Of a stretch of DNA of 64,000 nt, positions 1 to 7,550 are shown piece after piece. Every line of letters starts with the position of its first letter. The stretch's first letter is position 1. The stretch spans positions 1 to 64,000 of the forward strand of contig CAJTYO010000004.1 in assembly GCA_910584045.1 (NCBI GenBank), read 5' to 3'. This DNA is from an uncultured Oscillospiraceae bacterium (GTDB lineage: Bacteria; Bacillota; Clostridia; Oscillospirales; Oscillospiraceae). The notes beneath the pieces are model-generated. The model worked only from the letters and a program-made list of their open reading frames with translations, had not been told where the DNA came from and did not search any database. Made by a program: the position numbers and the translations under genes.

Positions 1-1933
1 TGAGCTGCTTGAAGATGTTGTCGGAGCAGCGCACGTCCGCGTGGTAGTCGGCGGAGCCGGCCCACAGGCGGATCATGTCCGCGCCGTAATCCTTGAAGAT
101 GTTGGCGGGGTCCACGCCGTTGCCAAGAGACTTATGCATGGCTTTGCCCTCGCCGTCCACGGTCCAGCCGTGGGTGACGCACTCCCGGAAAGGAGCCCCC
201 TGACCCAGTGCGCCCACGGCGGTGAGCAGGCTGGACTGGAACCATCCGCGGTACTGGTCCAGACCCTCCATGTATACCGTGGCGGGCCAGAAGCCCTGGT
301 CGCGTTTCATGGAGGCGAAGTGGGTGGAGCCGGAGTCGAACCAGCCGTCCAGCGTGTCCTCCTCCTTGGTGAAGCGGGCTCCGCCACAGTGGGGGCACTT
401 GTATCCGGCGGGGAGAATTTCCCCGGCGCTCTTCTCATACCAGGCGTTGGAGCCCTCCGATGCGAACAGCCCGGATACGGCCTCGATGGTATCGTCGTCG
501 CACACGGGCTTGCCGCAGTCCTCGCAGTAAAACACGGGAATGGGCAGACCCCAGCGGCGCTGGCGGGAGATGCACCAGTCGGAGCGCTCCTGAATCATGG
601 AGATCATTCGATCCCTGCCCCAACCGGGGACCCAGCGCACATCCTCAGTGGCGGCCACGGCTGCTTCCTTGAAAGCGTCCACGGAGCAGAACCACTGGGG
701 GGTGGCTCGAAAGATGATGGGGTGCTTGCAGCGCCAGCAGTGGGGGTAGGAGTGGGTGATGTCCTCACTGGCCAGAAGCGCGCCGCTCTCCTTCATATCT
801 GCCAGGATGACGGGGTTGCTCTCGTCGGTGGTCATGCCGGCGTACTTTCCGGCGTAGTCGGTGTGGCGGCCCCGGTCGTCCACGGGGACAACCATCTCCA
901 TGCCGTAGCGCTTGCAGGTTTGATAGTCGTCCGCGCCGAAGCCGGGGGCCGTGTGGACGCAGCCGGTGCCGGAGTCCATGGTAACGTACTCGGCGTTGAC
1001 CAGCCGGCTGGTCTTTGGCAGGAAGGGGTGATCTGCCAGCATGTTCTCAAAAAAGTTGCCCGGATGAGTTTCCACGATCTCATAGCCCTCAATCCCGGCC
1101 ACCTTCATGACCTTTTCCACCAGAGCCTCGGCCATGATATAGCTCTCGCCGCCGGGGACCTTCACCACGGCATAGTTCTCCTGGGGGTGCAGCGCGATGG
1201 CCAGGTTGCCCGGCAGAGTCCAAATGGTAGTGGTCCAGATGACGAAGGAGAGCTTGTCATACCCAGGGAGTTTTCCCTGGTCGTCGCACATGGGAAACTT
1301 CACATAGACAGTAGTGACGGGGTCCTCCTGATATTCGATCTCGGCCTCGGCCAGGGCGGTCTCGTCGTGGGGGCACCAGTACACGGGCTTGAGGCCCTTG
1401 TAGATGACCCCCTTCTTATACATGGCCCCGAAGATCTTGACCTCCTCGGCCTCAAAACCGGGGTCCATGGTGAGGTAGGGATGCTCCCAGTCGCCCACCA
1501 CGCCCAGGCGCTTGAAGCCGGCCATCTGTACGTCCACATAGTGCTGGGCGAACTCGTGGCAGGCGGAGCGGAACTCGGGCACGCTCATCTTCTTGCGGTT
1601 GAGCTTGTTTTTCTTGATAATGGCGGATTCAATGGGCATTCCGTGGTTGTCCCAGCCGGGGATATAGGGGGTGTAGAACCCCCGCATGGCGGCGGAACGG
1701 ACCATGAAATCCTTGATGGACTTGTTCAGGGCGTGGCCCATGTGCAGATCGCCGTTTGAGAAAGGAGGGCCGTCGTGAAGGGAGTAGAGGGGTCTGCCCT
1801 CGTTCTTTTTGAGCAGCTCGTGATAGAGGTCCATATTCTCCCAGCTCTCCAGCATAGCGGGTTCCCGGGCCGGCAGGCCCGCCCGCATGGGAAAGCTGGT
1901 GTCCGGCAGGTTGATGGTTTTATTATAATCCAT
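1..1933 (-). CDS. ileS: isoleucyl-tRNA synthetase, C-terminal part outside window
   Basis: Charges tRNA-Ile with isoleucine in the cytoplasm. The first 644 codons are present and the frame stays open to the window edge; the full enzyme is usually about 1000 residues or slightly more, so the anticodon-binding part is missing. The class I ATP site is visible as PPFSNGDLHMGHALN near residue 50 (HIGH motif), with GWDNHGMPIE following. The KMSKS loop appears as AMHKSLGNG near positions 120-150. The ATG at 1931-1933 is preceded by AGGAGG. Upstream lies a promoter and a leader hairpin with a U-run, so attenuation is possible, but I see no T-box core. The HIGH plus KMSKS pair and the GWDNHG motif make the call secure. 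Confidence 0.97.
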   Translation of the reverse strand, partial: MDYNKTINLPDTSFPMRAGLPAREPAMLESWENMDLYHELLKKNEGRPLYSLHDGPPFSNGDLHMGHALNKSIKDFMVRSAAMRGFYTPYIPGWDNHGMPIESAIIKKNKLNRKKMSVPEFRSACHEFAQHYVDVQMAGFKRLGVVGDWEHPYLTMDPGFEAEEVKIFGAMYKKGVIYKGLKPVYWCPHDETALAEAEIEYQEDPVTTVYVKFPMCDDQGKLPGYDKLSFVIWTTTIWTLPGNLAIALHPQENYAVVKVPGGESYIMAEALVEKVMKVAGIEGYEIVETHPGNFFENMLADHPFLPKTSRLVNAEYVTMDSGTGCVHTAPGFGADDYQTCKRYGMEMVVPVDDRGRHTDYAGKYAGMTTDESNPVILADMKESGALLASEDITHSYPHCWRCKHPIIFRATPQWFCSVDAFKEAAVAATEDVRWVPGWGRDRMISMIQERSDWCISRQRRWGLPIPVFYCEDCGKPVCDDDTIEAVSGLFASEGSNAWYEKSAGEILPAGYKCPHCGGARFTKEEDTLDGWFDSGSTHFASMKRDQGFWPATVYMEGLDQYRGWFQSSLLTAVGALGQGAPFRECVTHGWTVDGEGKAMHKSLGNGVDPANIFKDYGADMIRLWAGSADYHADVRCSDNIFKQL

Positions 1934-1962
1934 TTGCCTGTGCTCCTCCTGTGTAAAATGAT

Positions 1963-1996
1963 AAAAAGCCCTGCATCCATTGGGACGCAGGGCTTT
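1963..1996 (-). terminator. terminator hairpin in the ileS leader
   Basis: On the minus strand a 10-bp stem (AAAGCCCTGC with GCAGGGCTTT, 12-nt loop) is followed by a U-run, and ileS starts 30 nt further on. The terminator sits between the ileS promoter and its ribosome binding site, which suggests attenuation. The T-box consensus (GGGTGG followed by ACCGCG) is not visible, so the sensing mechanism is unknown. Confidence 0.6.
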
Positions 1997-2073
1997 ACGC
2001 ATGTGCCAGATTCGACACTTTATAGATGCCGCCGCATTCGCCCCGATTTTATGGATCGGTGTCATTTGCTTGC

Positions 2074-2102
2074 ATTATATCGTATCACTCGATAAAACGC
2101 AA
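2074..2102 (-). promoter_or_regulatory. ileS promoter
   Basis: On the minus strand TTGCGT (2102-2097) and TATAAT (2079-2074) are separated by 17 bp. Transcription would start near 2067, giving a leader of about 130 nt ahead of ileS that includes the terminator hairpin at 1963-1996. Confidence 0.65.
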
Positions 2103-2168
2103 CCCGGTTTCCATAAAAATTTAGGGGACCGGCGGCAATCCGAAAGAAAATGTTCAAGGTGCTGTTGG

Positions 2169-2738
2169 CTACTCCTCCGGCGGCCGGCAGCACACCATGC
2201 CCCGTTCGGTGACGAAATAGTCCGCCTGGACGTCGTGGGCCTCCAGAGGGATGTCATTCCGCTCCAGCTGGTGGCGGCACAGCAGAATGGAGGGGCAGCT
2301 GGTCCTGGGCAGGAAGCGGTCATAGTATCCGCCGCCGTACCCAAGGCGCTCCCCACGGGCGTTGCCCGTGCAGCAGGGGACGATTACCAGGTCCAGCGCC
2401 TCCGGCGGCACCGTCTCACAGCGGAGCCGGGGGGCCAGGATGCCGTAGCGTCCGCTGACCAGGTCGCCCATGCCCTCGATCCGCCGGGCCTCCATGACGC
2501 CCTTCTCCACGCACAGGGGGACCGCCACGCTCTTTCCGTCCCGCATCATGATGTGGATCAGGCGCATGGTGTCGATCTCTCTCTCCGTCCCCACGTAACA
2601 GAAGATCGTCCGGGCCTGCTCATAGACGTCGGAGCGGATCACCTGGCGGCATATGGCCTCGTCCGCCTCCCGGCAGTACACGGGGGAGAGGTTTTTGGCC
2701 CGCGCGATCACCTCGGCGCGGAGGGTCTGCTTGGTCAT
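2169..2738 (-). CDS. 5-formyltetrahydrofolate cyclo-ligase
   Basis: Converts 5-formyl-THF and ATP to 5,10-methenyl-THF, returning a storage or inhibitory folate to the active pool. At 189 residues it has the usual length. The family loop RLGYGGGYYDRFL is at residues 131-143, and the N-terminal KQTLR supplies the basic residue near the nucleotide. It is the last gene of a minus-strand folate set (fchA-folD-DUF1576-cyclo-ligase). The DUF1576 gene ends 28 bp upstream, so co-transcription is likely. Its product is the substrate of FolD and FchA. B. subtilis calls the homologue YqgN. The motif is family-defining, so confidence is high. Confidence 0.95.
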   Translation of the reverse strand: MTKQTLRAEVIARAKNLSPVYCREADEAICRQVIRSDVYEQARTIFCYVGTEREIDTMRLIHIMMRDGKSVAVPLCVEKGVMEARRIEGMGDLVSGRYGILAPRLRCETVPPEALDLVIVPCCTGNARGERLGYGGGYYDRFLPRTSCPSILLCRHQLERNDIPLEAHDVQADYFVTERGMVCCRPPEE

Positions 2739-2766
2739 TGCGCATCGCTCCTTACGGTTAGAAATA

Positions 2767-4113
2767 TCAGGGTTTCCCCTTCCCGGCCTCCAGCCTCTCT
2801 GCCTTGGTCTTGCAGAAGGCCTCCAGCTGGGGCACCAGGATGACGGCGATCACCAGGGAGGTGAAGCCGCCGTTATATAGGCTGAAGCCGCCGTGGATGG
2901 CGGGTATGGAGGTCACCAAAAAATAGTGCATCCCGCCGGCCAGCACGCCGGCCCACCAGCCGTAGTTCCCCGCGATGGGTGCCAGCCCGCTGGCAAAGCA
3001 CAGCCCCACCAAAATGGCCTGGTTGCTGACAAAAAAGCTGCCGCCCAGGAAATGGACAGTGGCGACGGAGAACAGCACGTAGCCCGCCATAATGGGCCAG
3101 ATGTTCCCCGGATGGGCTCCCGCCGCCCCGAAGCACACCATGCAGAAGATGATGCCCAGTGTCACGGAGTTGAAGGAGCCGCCCACCAGGATATAGTACA
3201 GCACAATCATCAGTCCATACAGGCCGAAGTTCATGATAGCCAGCCCGGGGCCGTACTTGGCGGCGAAATCCGCTTTGTGCCCCGTGTCCTTCAGCAGCTC
3301 CAGATAGCCCTTCGCGCTCCTTCCATTGAGTTGCCAGCCCGCCAGGACGCACAGAGCGAAGAAAACGATGCAGAAGGGGAGCACTACCTCCGGATGGCTT
3401 CCGCCCAAGGTGGCCTTGATCTCCGGAACAGTGTGGCCCAGGCTCTTATACAGTACCGCTACTGCAAACAGACCAAGCAGCACGCCCGGCAGTGCGGCGG
3501 AGTACAGGTCGTACCCCTTATGTACGCTGGGGGAGTGGCTGGCCATGGCGGGGGTCATAAATCCGATGAGCATCCCCACCGCCAGCATCAGCACCACGCC
3601 GGAGAGGGTTACCCCTCTCACCTCCTCGCTCCCCGGATAGCGCAGCAGAAGCTCGCTGGCCAGAGGGCACAGGGCGGTGGCGAACATGGCCAGATTGACG
3701 TACTTGGGGAAGGGTTCCCGCCGCACCAGGGCGTGGACCATGACTCCCAGGAAGAAGGGCCACATATTAAGAAAATTGATCCCCCAGAAGGAGAACCCGG
3801 TGGTAAGGAAGTAGGCGGCGATGGTCCCGCCGCCCACCGCCGCGCCGGGCAGACAGGTCATGGCCGCGCACACGAAGCCCACCAGGGAGACATTTAGAAA
3901 GGCTCCGGAGATGCTGCCGATCTCAAAGTAATCCTTGGTCAGCTGGGCCGGGGACATAAGAATCTGGGCCAGCCCCGGCAGCATCTCCCCCCGGTCGGGG
4001 GCCGCTATGGCCCCGATCAGGTAGGCCGCCGAGGAGGCCAGCAGGAACAGCCGGATTACATTAACGGTGCTGAGGGAATCCTTTTTCTGGCTTGCCAACG
4101 AAACCGCCCCCAA
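2767..4113 (-). CDS. DUF1576 family integral membrane protein
   Basis: A hydrophobic protein of up to 448 residues with about 10-12 predicted membrane segments, glycine- and proline-rich loops, and the overall look of the uncharacterised DUF1576 family. No function is established. It lies between folD and the cyclo-ligase in a folate operon, so a role in moving a folate, a C1 compound or a precursor is a reasonable guess and only that. The longest frame begins with TTG directly after the folD stop (TGA|TTG). A second TTG at 4098, six codons in, has GGGGGCGG placed as a Shine-Dalgarno site and may be the real start. Family assignment is from pattern memory. Confidence 0.75.
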   Translation of the reverse strand: MGAVSLASQKKDSLSTVNVIRLFLLASSAAYLIGAIAAPDRGEMLPGLAQILMSPAQLTKDYFEIGSISGAFLNVSLVGFVCAAMTCLPGAAVGGGTIAAYFLTTGFSFWGINFLNMWPFFLGVMVHALVRREPFPKYVNLAMFATALCPLASELLLRYPGSEEVRGVTLSGVVLMLAVGMLIGFMTPAMASHSPSVHKGYDLYSAALPGVLLGLFAVAVLYKSLGHTVPEIKATLGGSHPEVVLPFCIVFFALCVLAGWQLNGRSAKGYLELLKDTGHKADFAAKYGPGLAIMNFGLYGLMIVLYYILVGGSFNSVTLGIIFCMVCFGAAGAHPGNIWPIMAGYVLFSVATVHFLGGSFFVSNQAILVGLCFASGLAPIAGNYGWWAGVLAGGMHYFLVTSIPAIHGGFSLYNGGFTSLVIAVILVPQLEAFCKTKAERLEAGKGKP

Positions 4114-4974
4114 TCAACCGAGGGTGCGCTTGGCCGCCTCCACCACGTGCCCGATCAGCACGGAAGTAGTGACGGCGCCCACGCCGCCTGGCACGGGGGT
4201 AATGGCCTCCACAATGGGCTCCACCTCCTCGTACACCGCGTCGCCCGCGATGCCGCCCTTGGCCTCGTCCCAGTTGATGGACACGTCGATGACGATCTGC
4301 CCGGGCCGGACATACTCCTTGGTCAGACTGCGGAGCACGCCTGCAGCGGACACCAGAATGTCGGCCTCCCTTGCCACGGCGGGCACGTCCTTGGTGCGGG
4401 TGTGGCAGGTGGTGACGGTGGCGTTCTTACCCATGAGCATGATGCCTGCGGGCTTGCCTACCACCAGGCTGCGGCCGATGACCACGGCCTTCTTGCCGGT
4501 GCAGTCAATGCCGTAGTGATCCAGAATTTCCATGCAGGCGGCGGGGGTGCAGGGGGCGAAGCCCAGCTGCTTGCCCATGAACACGCCGGCGTTGGAGAGG
4601 TCGGTCATGCCGTCCACGTCCTTCCGGGGGTCCAGACGGTTGCAGATATAGTCCTGATCGGCTTTGAGATGCTTGGGCAGGGGGCGGAAGAGGAGCACGC
4701 CGTGGATATTGTCGTTGGCGTTGATGTCGTCGATGACCTTGAGAAGCTCTTCCTTGCTCACGTCCTCGCTCAGCACGAATTTCTCCACCGCAACGCCCAG
4801 GGTCTCGGCCCGCTTGGTGGCGCCCCGCTCATAGCTGAGGTCGTCGGGCCGCTCGCCGCAGCGGACAATGGCCAGGGTGGGGGTCACGCCCTTGGCCTTC
4901 ACGGCCTCGCACTCGGCGATGATCCGGGCGTTAAGGGCCGCGTTGACTTCTTTTCCTAAAAGCTGTTTAGCCAT
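4114..4974 (-). CDS. folD: methylene-THF dehydrogenase, FolD, probably lacking cyclohydrolase activity
   Basis: FolD normally oxidises 5,10-methylene-THF to methenyl-THF with NAD(P)+ and hydrolyses this to 10-formyl-THF. The 286-residue length is typical. The dehydrogenase parts are intact: RKDVDG at 117-122, GRSLVVGKP in the Rossmann domain, and PVPGGVGAVTTS near the C terminus. The first catalytic motif reads YERGATK: aligned without gaps to the usual YVxxKxK, the essential cyclohydrolase lysine (Lys56 in the human and E. coli numbering) is Ala52. The usual VQLPLP motif reads LFRPLP, so Gln98 is Phe96. From family knowledge such changes abolish cyclohydrolase activity. The next gene upstream is a stand-alone cyclohydrolase candidate, which supports division of labour. 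Confidence 0.93.
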   Translation of the reverse strand: MAKQLLGKEVNAALNARIIAECEAVKAKGVTPTLAIVRCGERPDDLSYERGATKRAETLGVAVEKFVLSEDVSKEELLKVIDDINANDNIHGVLLFRPLPKHLKADQDYICNRLDPRKDVDGMTDLSNAGVFMGKQLGFAPCTPAACMEILDHYGIDCTGKKAVVIGRSLVVGKPAGIMLMGKNATVTTCHTRTKDVPAVAREADILVSAAGVLRSLTKEYVRPGQIVIDVSINWDEAKGGIAGDAVYEEVEPIVEAITPVPGGVGAVTTSVLIGHVVEAAKRTLG

Positions 4975-4988
4975 GATTTTATCCTCTC

Positions 4989-5609
4989 TTACTTAAAAAA
5001 TCCCGCCTTGACAGTCTCAAAAATCTCGTCCGCCATGGCGCAGTATTTGTCCAGCATGCCCAGGCACTTCCGGTTCATTTCCTCGGCCAGCTCACGGTTC
5101 TGGAGGGTCTTGGTGTTGATGAACACATTGAGGCTGGCGGCCTGGAGGGCGGCCTTGACGCACACCGCGCCGCAGCCCGCGTCGCTGACGGCCAGGCGGC
5201 TGCCCTTCTCGGCAAAAACCTTGATAGCGTCCAGAGCCTCGCAGCACAGCTCCATGATCTTCACGGGTACCTGGCAGGCCACGATGGTGGCCTCCTCCAG
5301 GACCTTGTCCCGGCTGGGGTCGTCCTTGGGGATGCCGTAGGCCTTGGCCAGGGGCTCGAAGCCCTTGGCGTCCAGGGCGATCTGGTCCAGCAGGTCCTTT
5401 TGCAGCTGGTCGCATTTGGCCTTGAGGGCGATGATCTCCTCCTCCACGTCGGCATACTTCTTTTTGCCCACGGTGAGGGAGCCCACCATATTGCCCAGTG
5501 CGGTGCCGATGGCTCCCACCAGTGCGGAGGCCCCGCCGCCGCCGGGAACAGGGGCGTTGGAGGCTAGAACGGTTACAAACTCAGTGCAGGATGCTTGTGC
5601 GAAATCCAT
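4989..5609 (-). CDS. fchA: methenyl-THF cyclohydrolase (FchA-like, cyclodeaminase/cyclohydrolase family)
   Basis: A 206-residue all-helical protein of the formiminotransferase-cyclodeaminase C-terminal family. The family signature PVPGGGGASALVGAIG lies near residues 20-35, followed by KKKYADVEEE. In acetogens and purine fermenters such proteins hydrolyse methenyl-THF to 10-formyl-THF. Deamination of formimino-THF is the alternative, but no hut gene is nearby. The ATG at 5607-5609 has GAAAGGAG eight bases upstream; a longer open frame to 5666 lacks a better start. folD starts 14 bp downstream. Together with the altered FolD this makes the cyclohydrolase role likely. Confidence 0.9.
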   Translation of the reverse strand: MDFAQASCTEFVTVLASNAPVPGGGGASALVGAIGTALGNMVGSLTVGKKKYADVEEEIIALKAKCDQLQKDLLDQIALDAKGFEPLAKAYGIPKDDPSRDKVLEEATIVACQVPVKIMELCCEALDAIKVFAEKGSRLAVSDAGCGAVCVKAALQAASLNVFINTKTLQNRELAEEMNRKCLGMLDKYCAMADEIFETVKAGFFK

Positions 5610-5688
5610 AGTTTTCTCCTTTCTTCGCGCCCATTGGGCGCGAGGGGAAGTATTTTCTTCAATCAATTTTGCCCTGCCGGGCAGGCCT

Positions 5689-5747
5689 GCTTTTCATGTA
5701 AGCGAAAAGCAGCAAAAGATTTCTTAAGGAACTATGTTCCTTAAGAA
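5689..5747 (-). repeat. two nested inverted repeats upstream of fchA
   Basis: A perfect 12-bp inverted repeat with a 3-bp centre (TTCTTAAGGAAC / GTTCCTTAAGAA) occupies 5721-5747. Next to it, CTGCTTTTC / GAAAAGCAG pair across 8 bp. On the minus strand the larger hairpin is followed by a short T-rich run, so it could terminate the upstream methyltransferase transcript, or act as an operator. The rest of the 276-bp gap (5610-5885) shows a short GCGCCC/GGGCGC hairpin just before the fchA ribosome site and nothing else I can name. Confidence 0.5.
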
Positions 5748-5885
5748 TCCGCCTCCACTGCGAGGGTTGCTTTTACGCTGCGGCCTGACTGGCAAGTTCC
5801 TCTTGCACGGCTCCATGGGCCATGCGAAGCGTTGGCGGATGCGCTCTGCTGGGAGGCTTCGGCTGCAATGTTGATGCGGCGGCAC

Positions 5886-6638
5886 TCAACGCTTCTTCGC
5901 CAAAATACAGTACCACTCCGACTGTTCCGCCGGGAACGGAGCCTGGGCCGGATGCGGCATCAGCCGCTCGACCCGATATCCTAAATTCCTCAGGGCGTTT
6001 TCTACCACGCTGCGCTTGATGGGATGATAAAGCTCCTGGAATACCTCCCGCTGAAGGGCCTTTCCCTCCCGTTCCAATGTGAACACGATATGAAAGGTGA
6101 TCGTCCCGTTCCCGTGGTGCTCCCAGAATTGAATGGTGTCCACCCGCAGGCCATCGTGGAACATGGGGCGGTAAAAATAATACTGCTGCTTCTCCGATGT
6201 GATCTTGTCCCAGTTGCGTGTATCCAGATAGAGATATCCGCCGGGCTGTACCAGACGGTCCATTGCAGTCAAAGTTCGTACAGCGTCTTCATTCGATACA
6301 TAGGCCAGGGAATTACCCGTACTCATCACGCAGTCGTACATCCCTGGAGCGGTTCGGTCGATCTCCCGAAAATCAGAGCGGAACAGATCCACCGCAAGGC
6401 CGCGCTTTTCTGCTTTTTCCCGGCATCTGGACAGCATTTCCTCGCTTAAATCAGAGCCGGTCACCTGATACCCCAGCTCTGCCAGCTCCAGCGTCAGATT
6501 CCCGCTGCCGATGGAACAGTCCAGCAGTGTTTTGACATCCGTACCGGCAAAAACGATCTTATAATGCTGTTGAAATATATCCCACCCCTGCTGATTGAAC
6601 CGCAGATCGTAGATATCCGCGCGGTCATATAGAGACAT
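5886..6638 (-). CDS. class I SAM-dependent methyltransferase
   Basis: A 250-residue methyltransferase of unknown substrate. The SAM-binding motif I is LLDCSIGSGNLTLEL near residues 39-53, followed by the acidic motif II residue in GSDLSEEM and LVQPGGYLYLDTRN as the post-motif III strand. The central VMSTGNSLAYV corresponds to motif III. The ATG at 6636-6638 is chosen because it starts the fold cleanly and has GGGGG upstream; the frame could extend 25 codons further. The preceding pair of genes (HTH protein and small protein) lies 71 bp upstream in the same direction, so all three may form an operon. Confidence 0.85.
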   Translation of the reverse strand: MSLYDRADIYDLRFNQQGWDIFQQHYKIVFAGTDVKTLLDCSIGSGNLTLELAELGYQVTGSDLSEEMLSRCREKAEKRGLAVDLFRSDFREIDRTAPGMYDCVMSTGNSLAYVSNEDAVRTLTAMDRLVQPGGYLYLDTRNWDKITSEKQQYYFYRPMFHDGLRVDTIQFWEHHGNGTITFHIVFTLEREGKALQREVFQELYHPIKRSVVENALRNLGYRVERLMPHPAQAPFPAEQSEWYCILAKKR

Positions 6639-6709
6639 TTTTTGTACCCCCGTTTCAGAAATCGAAAAAGAGGACCTGCATACAGCGCAGTTGCGGCAGA
6701 TGGAGGCTC

Positions 6710-7039
6710 TCACGCCTCAAAGAACACCAATGTCCCCCGCTCTCCGGGTTCCGGCGGACTGACTCCCGCCGCGATTGCCAGTTCCTCCACATCCTCCCCC
6801 CAGAAATCCTCCGAAAGCCGCTCGGCGGGCAGATTGAAATACAAATGCGAATGACTGTTTGCCGGAAAGACTCTCTCCTCTGCCAGCAGCTCCCGCCATT
6901 GGCGCCCCATACTGCCGTAGAAGCGGACGGTCCGGGTCAAATCCTCGCCATCCGGATTTTCCGTAACCAGCAGTATGTTGAGGGATTGTCCCGCCTTAGC
7001 AGGATTTTCCGCGGGAATCAGCATATGAAAGCGGATCAT
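6710..7039 (-). CDS. hypothetical protein, 109 aa
   Basis: I do not recognise this family. The protein starts MIRFHMLIP and carries alternating hydrophobic strands (LNILLVTEN, RTVRFYGS, SHLYFNLP), so a small beta-rich fold without signal peptide or membrane segment is likely. The ATG at 7037-7039 overlaps the stop of the upstream HTH gene by four bases (ATGA) and has GGAGGAGG upstream, so the two are translationally coupled. Its tight linkage to a DNA-binding protein suggests a partner or effector of that regulator; this is inference. Confidence 0.7.
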   Translation of the reverse strand: MIRFHMLIPAENPAKAGQSLNILLVTENPDGEDLTRTVRFYGSMGRQWRELLAEERVFPANSHSHLYFNLPAERLSEDFWGEDVEELAIAAGVSPPEPGERGTLVFFEA

Positions 7040-7266
7040 TTGTCCTCCTCCACCCACCTGTTCCATCCACCCTGCGGATCGTCAGAGAGCCCCAGCAGAC
7101 AAGCTGCGGAGACGTGGTGGTGGCGGCAGATTCTGACGATTTTCTCGGAGGTGGTAGTCTTTATTCCGTTCTCCATCTTGTTTGCCTTCATACCAATGCA
7201 ATCACCCAGCGACTTCTGTGTCTCGTTGTGCTGTTTGCGGACTTCTCGAATGCGCTGAACAAACAA
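7036..7266 (-). CDS. small XRE-family helix-turn-helix protein
   Basis: A 76-residue DNA-binding protein made almost entirely of one HTH domain: VRKQHNETQKSLGD and KMENGIKTTTSEKIVRIC match the XRE pattern, with the usual C-terminal LLGLSDDP seen in Cro/CI-like regulators of Clostridia. The frame opens at TTG (7264-7266) and the ribosome site is weak. A short palindrome, GTCTCT-TTT-AGAGAC (7317-7331), lies about 50 bp upstream and could be its own operator. The last four bases overlap the start of the 109-residue protein. Single copy, no phage genes nearby. Confidence 0.75.
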   Translation of the reverse strand: MFVQRIREVRKQHNETQKSLGDCIGMKANKMENGIKTTTSEKIVRICRHHHVSAACLLGLSDDPQGGWNRWVEEDK

Positions 7267-7316
7267 TTCTTTTGAGAAGATAAAAACGCCTTGACGTCAG
7301 CAGCTTACATGGCATA

Positions 7317-7331
7317 GTCTCTTTTAGAGAC
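7317..7331. promoter_or_regulatory. possible operator of the HTH gene
   Basis: A perfect 6-bp inverted repeat with 3-bp centre (GTCTCT TTT AGAGAC) is located upstream of the XRE-family gene. Position and symmetry suggest autoregulation, without direct support. The remaining gap (7332-7430) carries a copy of a sequence that also occurs near 51430 (see the separate entry). Confidence 0.35.
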
Positions 7332-7363
7332 ATTTCTAACTGTAGACGGCCCGGCCCGAATGC

Positions 7364-7395
7364 GGAAGACAGGACAGAGCGCACCATGGCAACAG
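7364..7395. repeat. copy of an interspersed intergenic sequence
   Basis: The segment with core ACAGAGCGCACC, preceded by GGAAGAC and followed by CAAC, matches 51426-51456 at most positions. Both copies lie between genes in noncoding DNA rich in short inverted repeats. They may be remnants of a small repeated or structured element. Confidence 0.45.
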
Positions 7396-7430
7396 AAGAG
7401 TAAAGAGAGAACAGGCCGGCGGTCTTACGC

Positions 7431-7464
7431 AAAGAAAACCCCGGCGGCGGAGCCCGCCGCCGGG
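7431..7464 (-). terminator. terminator after fhs
   Basis: On the minus strand an 11-bp GC stem (CCCGGCGGCGG with its complement, 3-nt loop) is followed by GGTTTTCTTT. It lies 87 bp past the fhs stop. Confidence 0.8.
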
Positions 7465-7550
7465 ATAGAATTAGTTCTCTTGCTTCGATTTCGGCTTATA
7501 CCGAACTTCCATCCTTTTTCAGCCTATGCTGGATAAACCGGGGAAAAATC

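Noticed and set aside
41..1759. Long plus-strand open frame of 572 codons
   Set aside because: It is antisense to ileS, whose HIGH and KMSKS motifs are clear; the long frame results from high GC.
1934..2070. T-box riboswitch before ileS
   Set aside because: The conserved GGGTGG/ACCGCG antiterminator core is not present; only the terminator hairpin is seen.
7036..7266. Phage repressor or prophage remnant
   Set aside because: The XRE-type protein stands alone with a small hypothetical partner; no structural, integrase or lysis genes are near.
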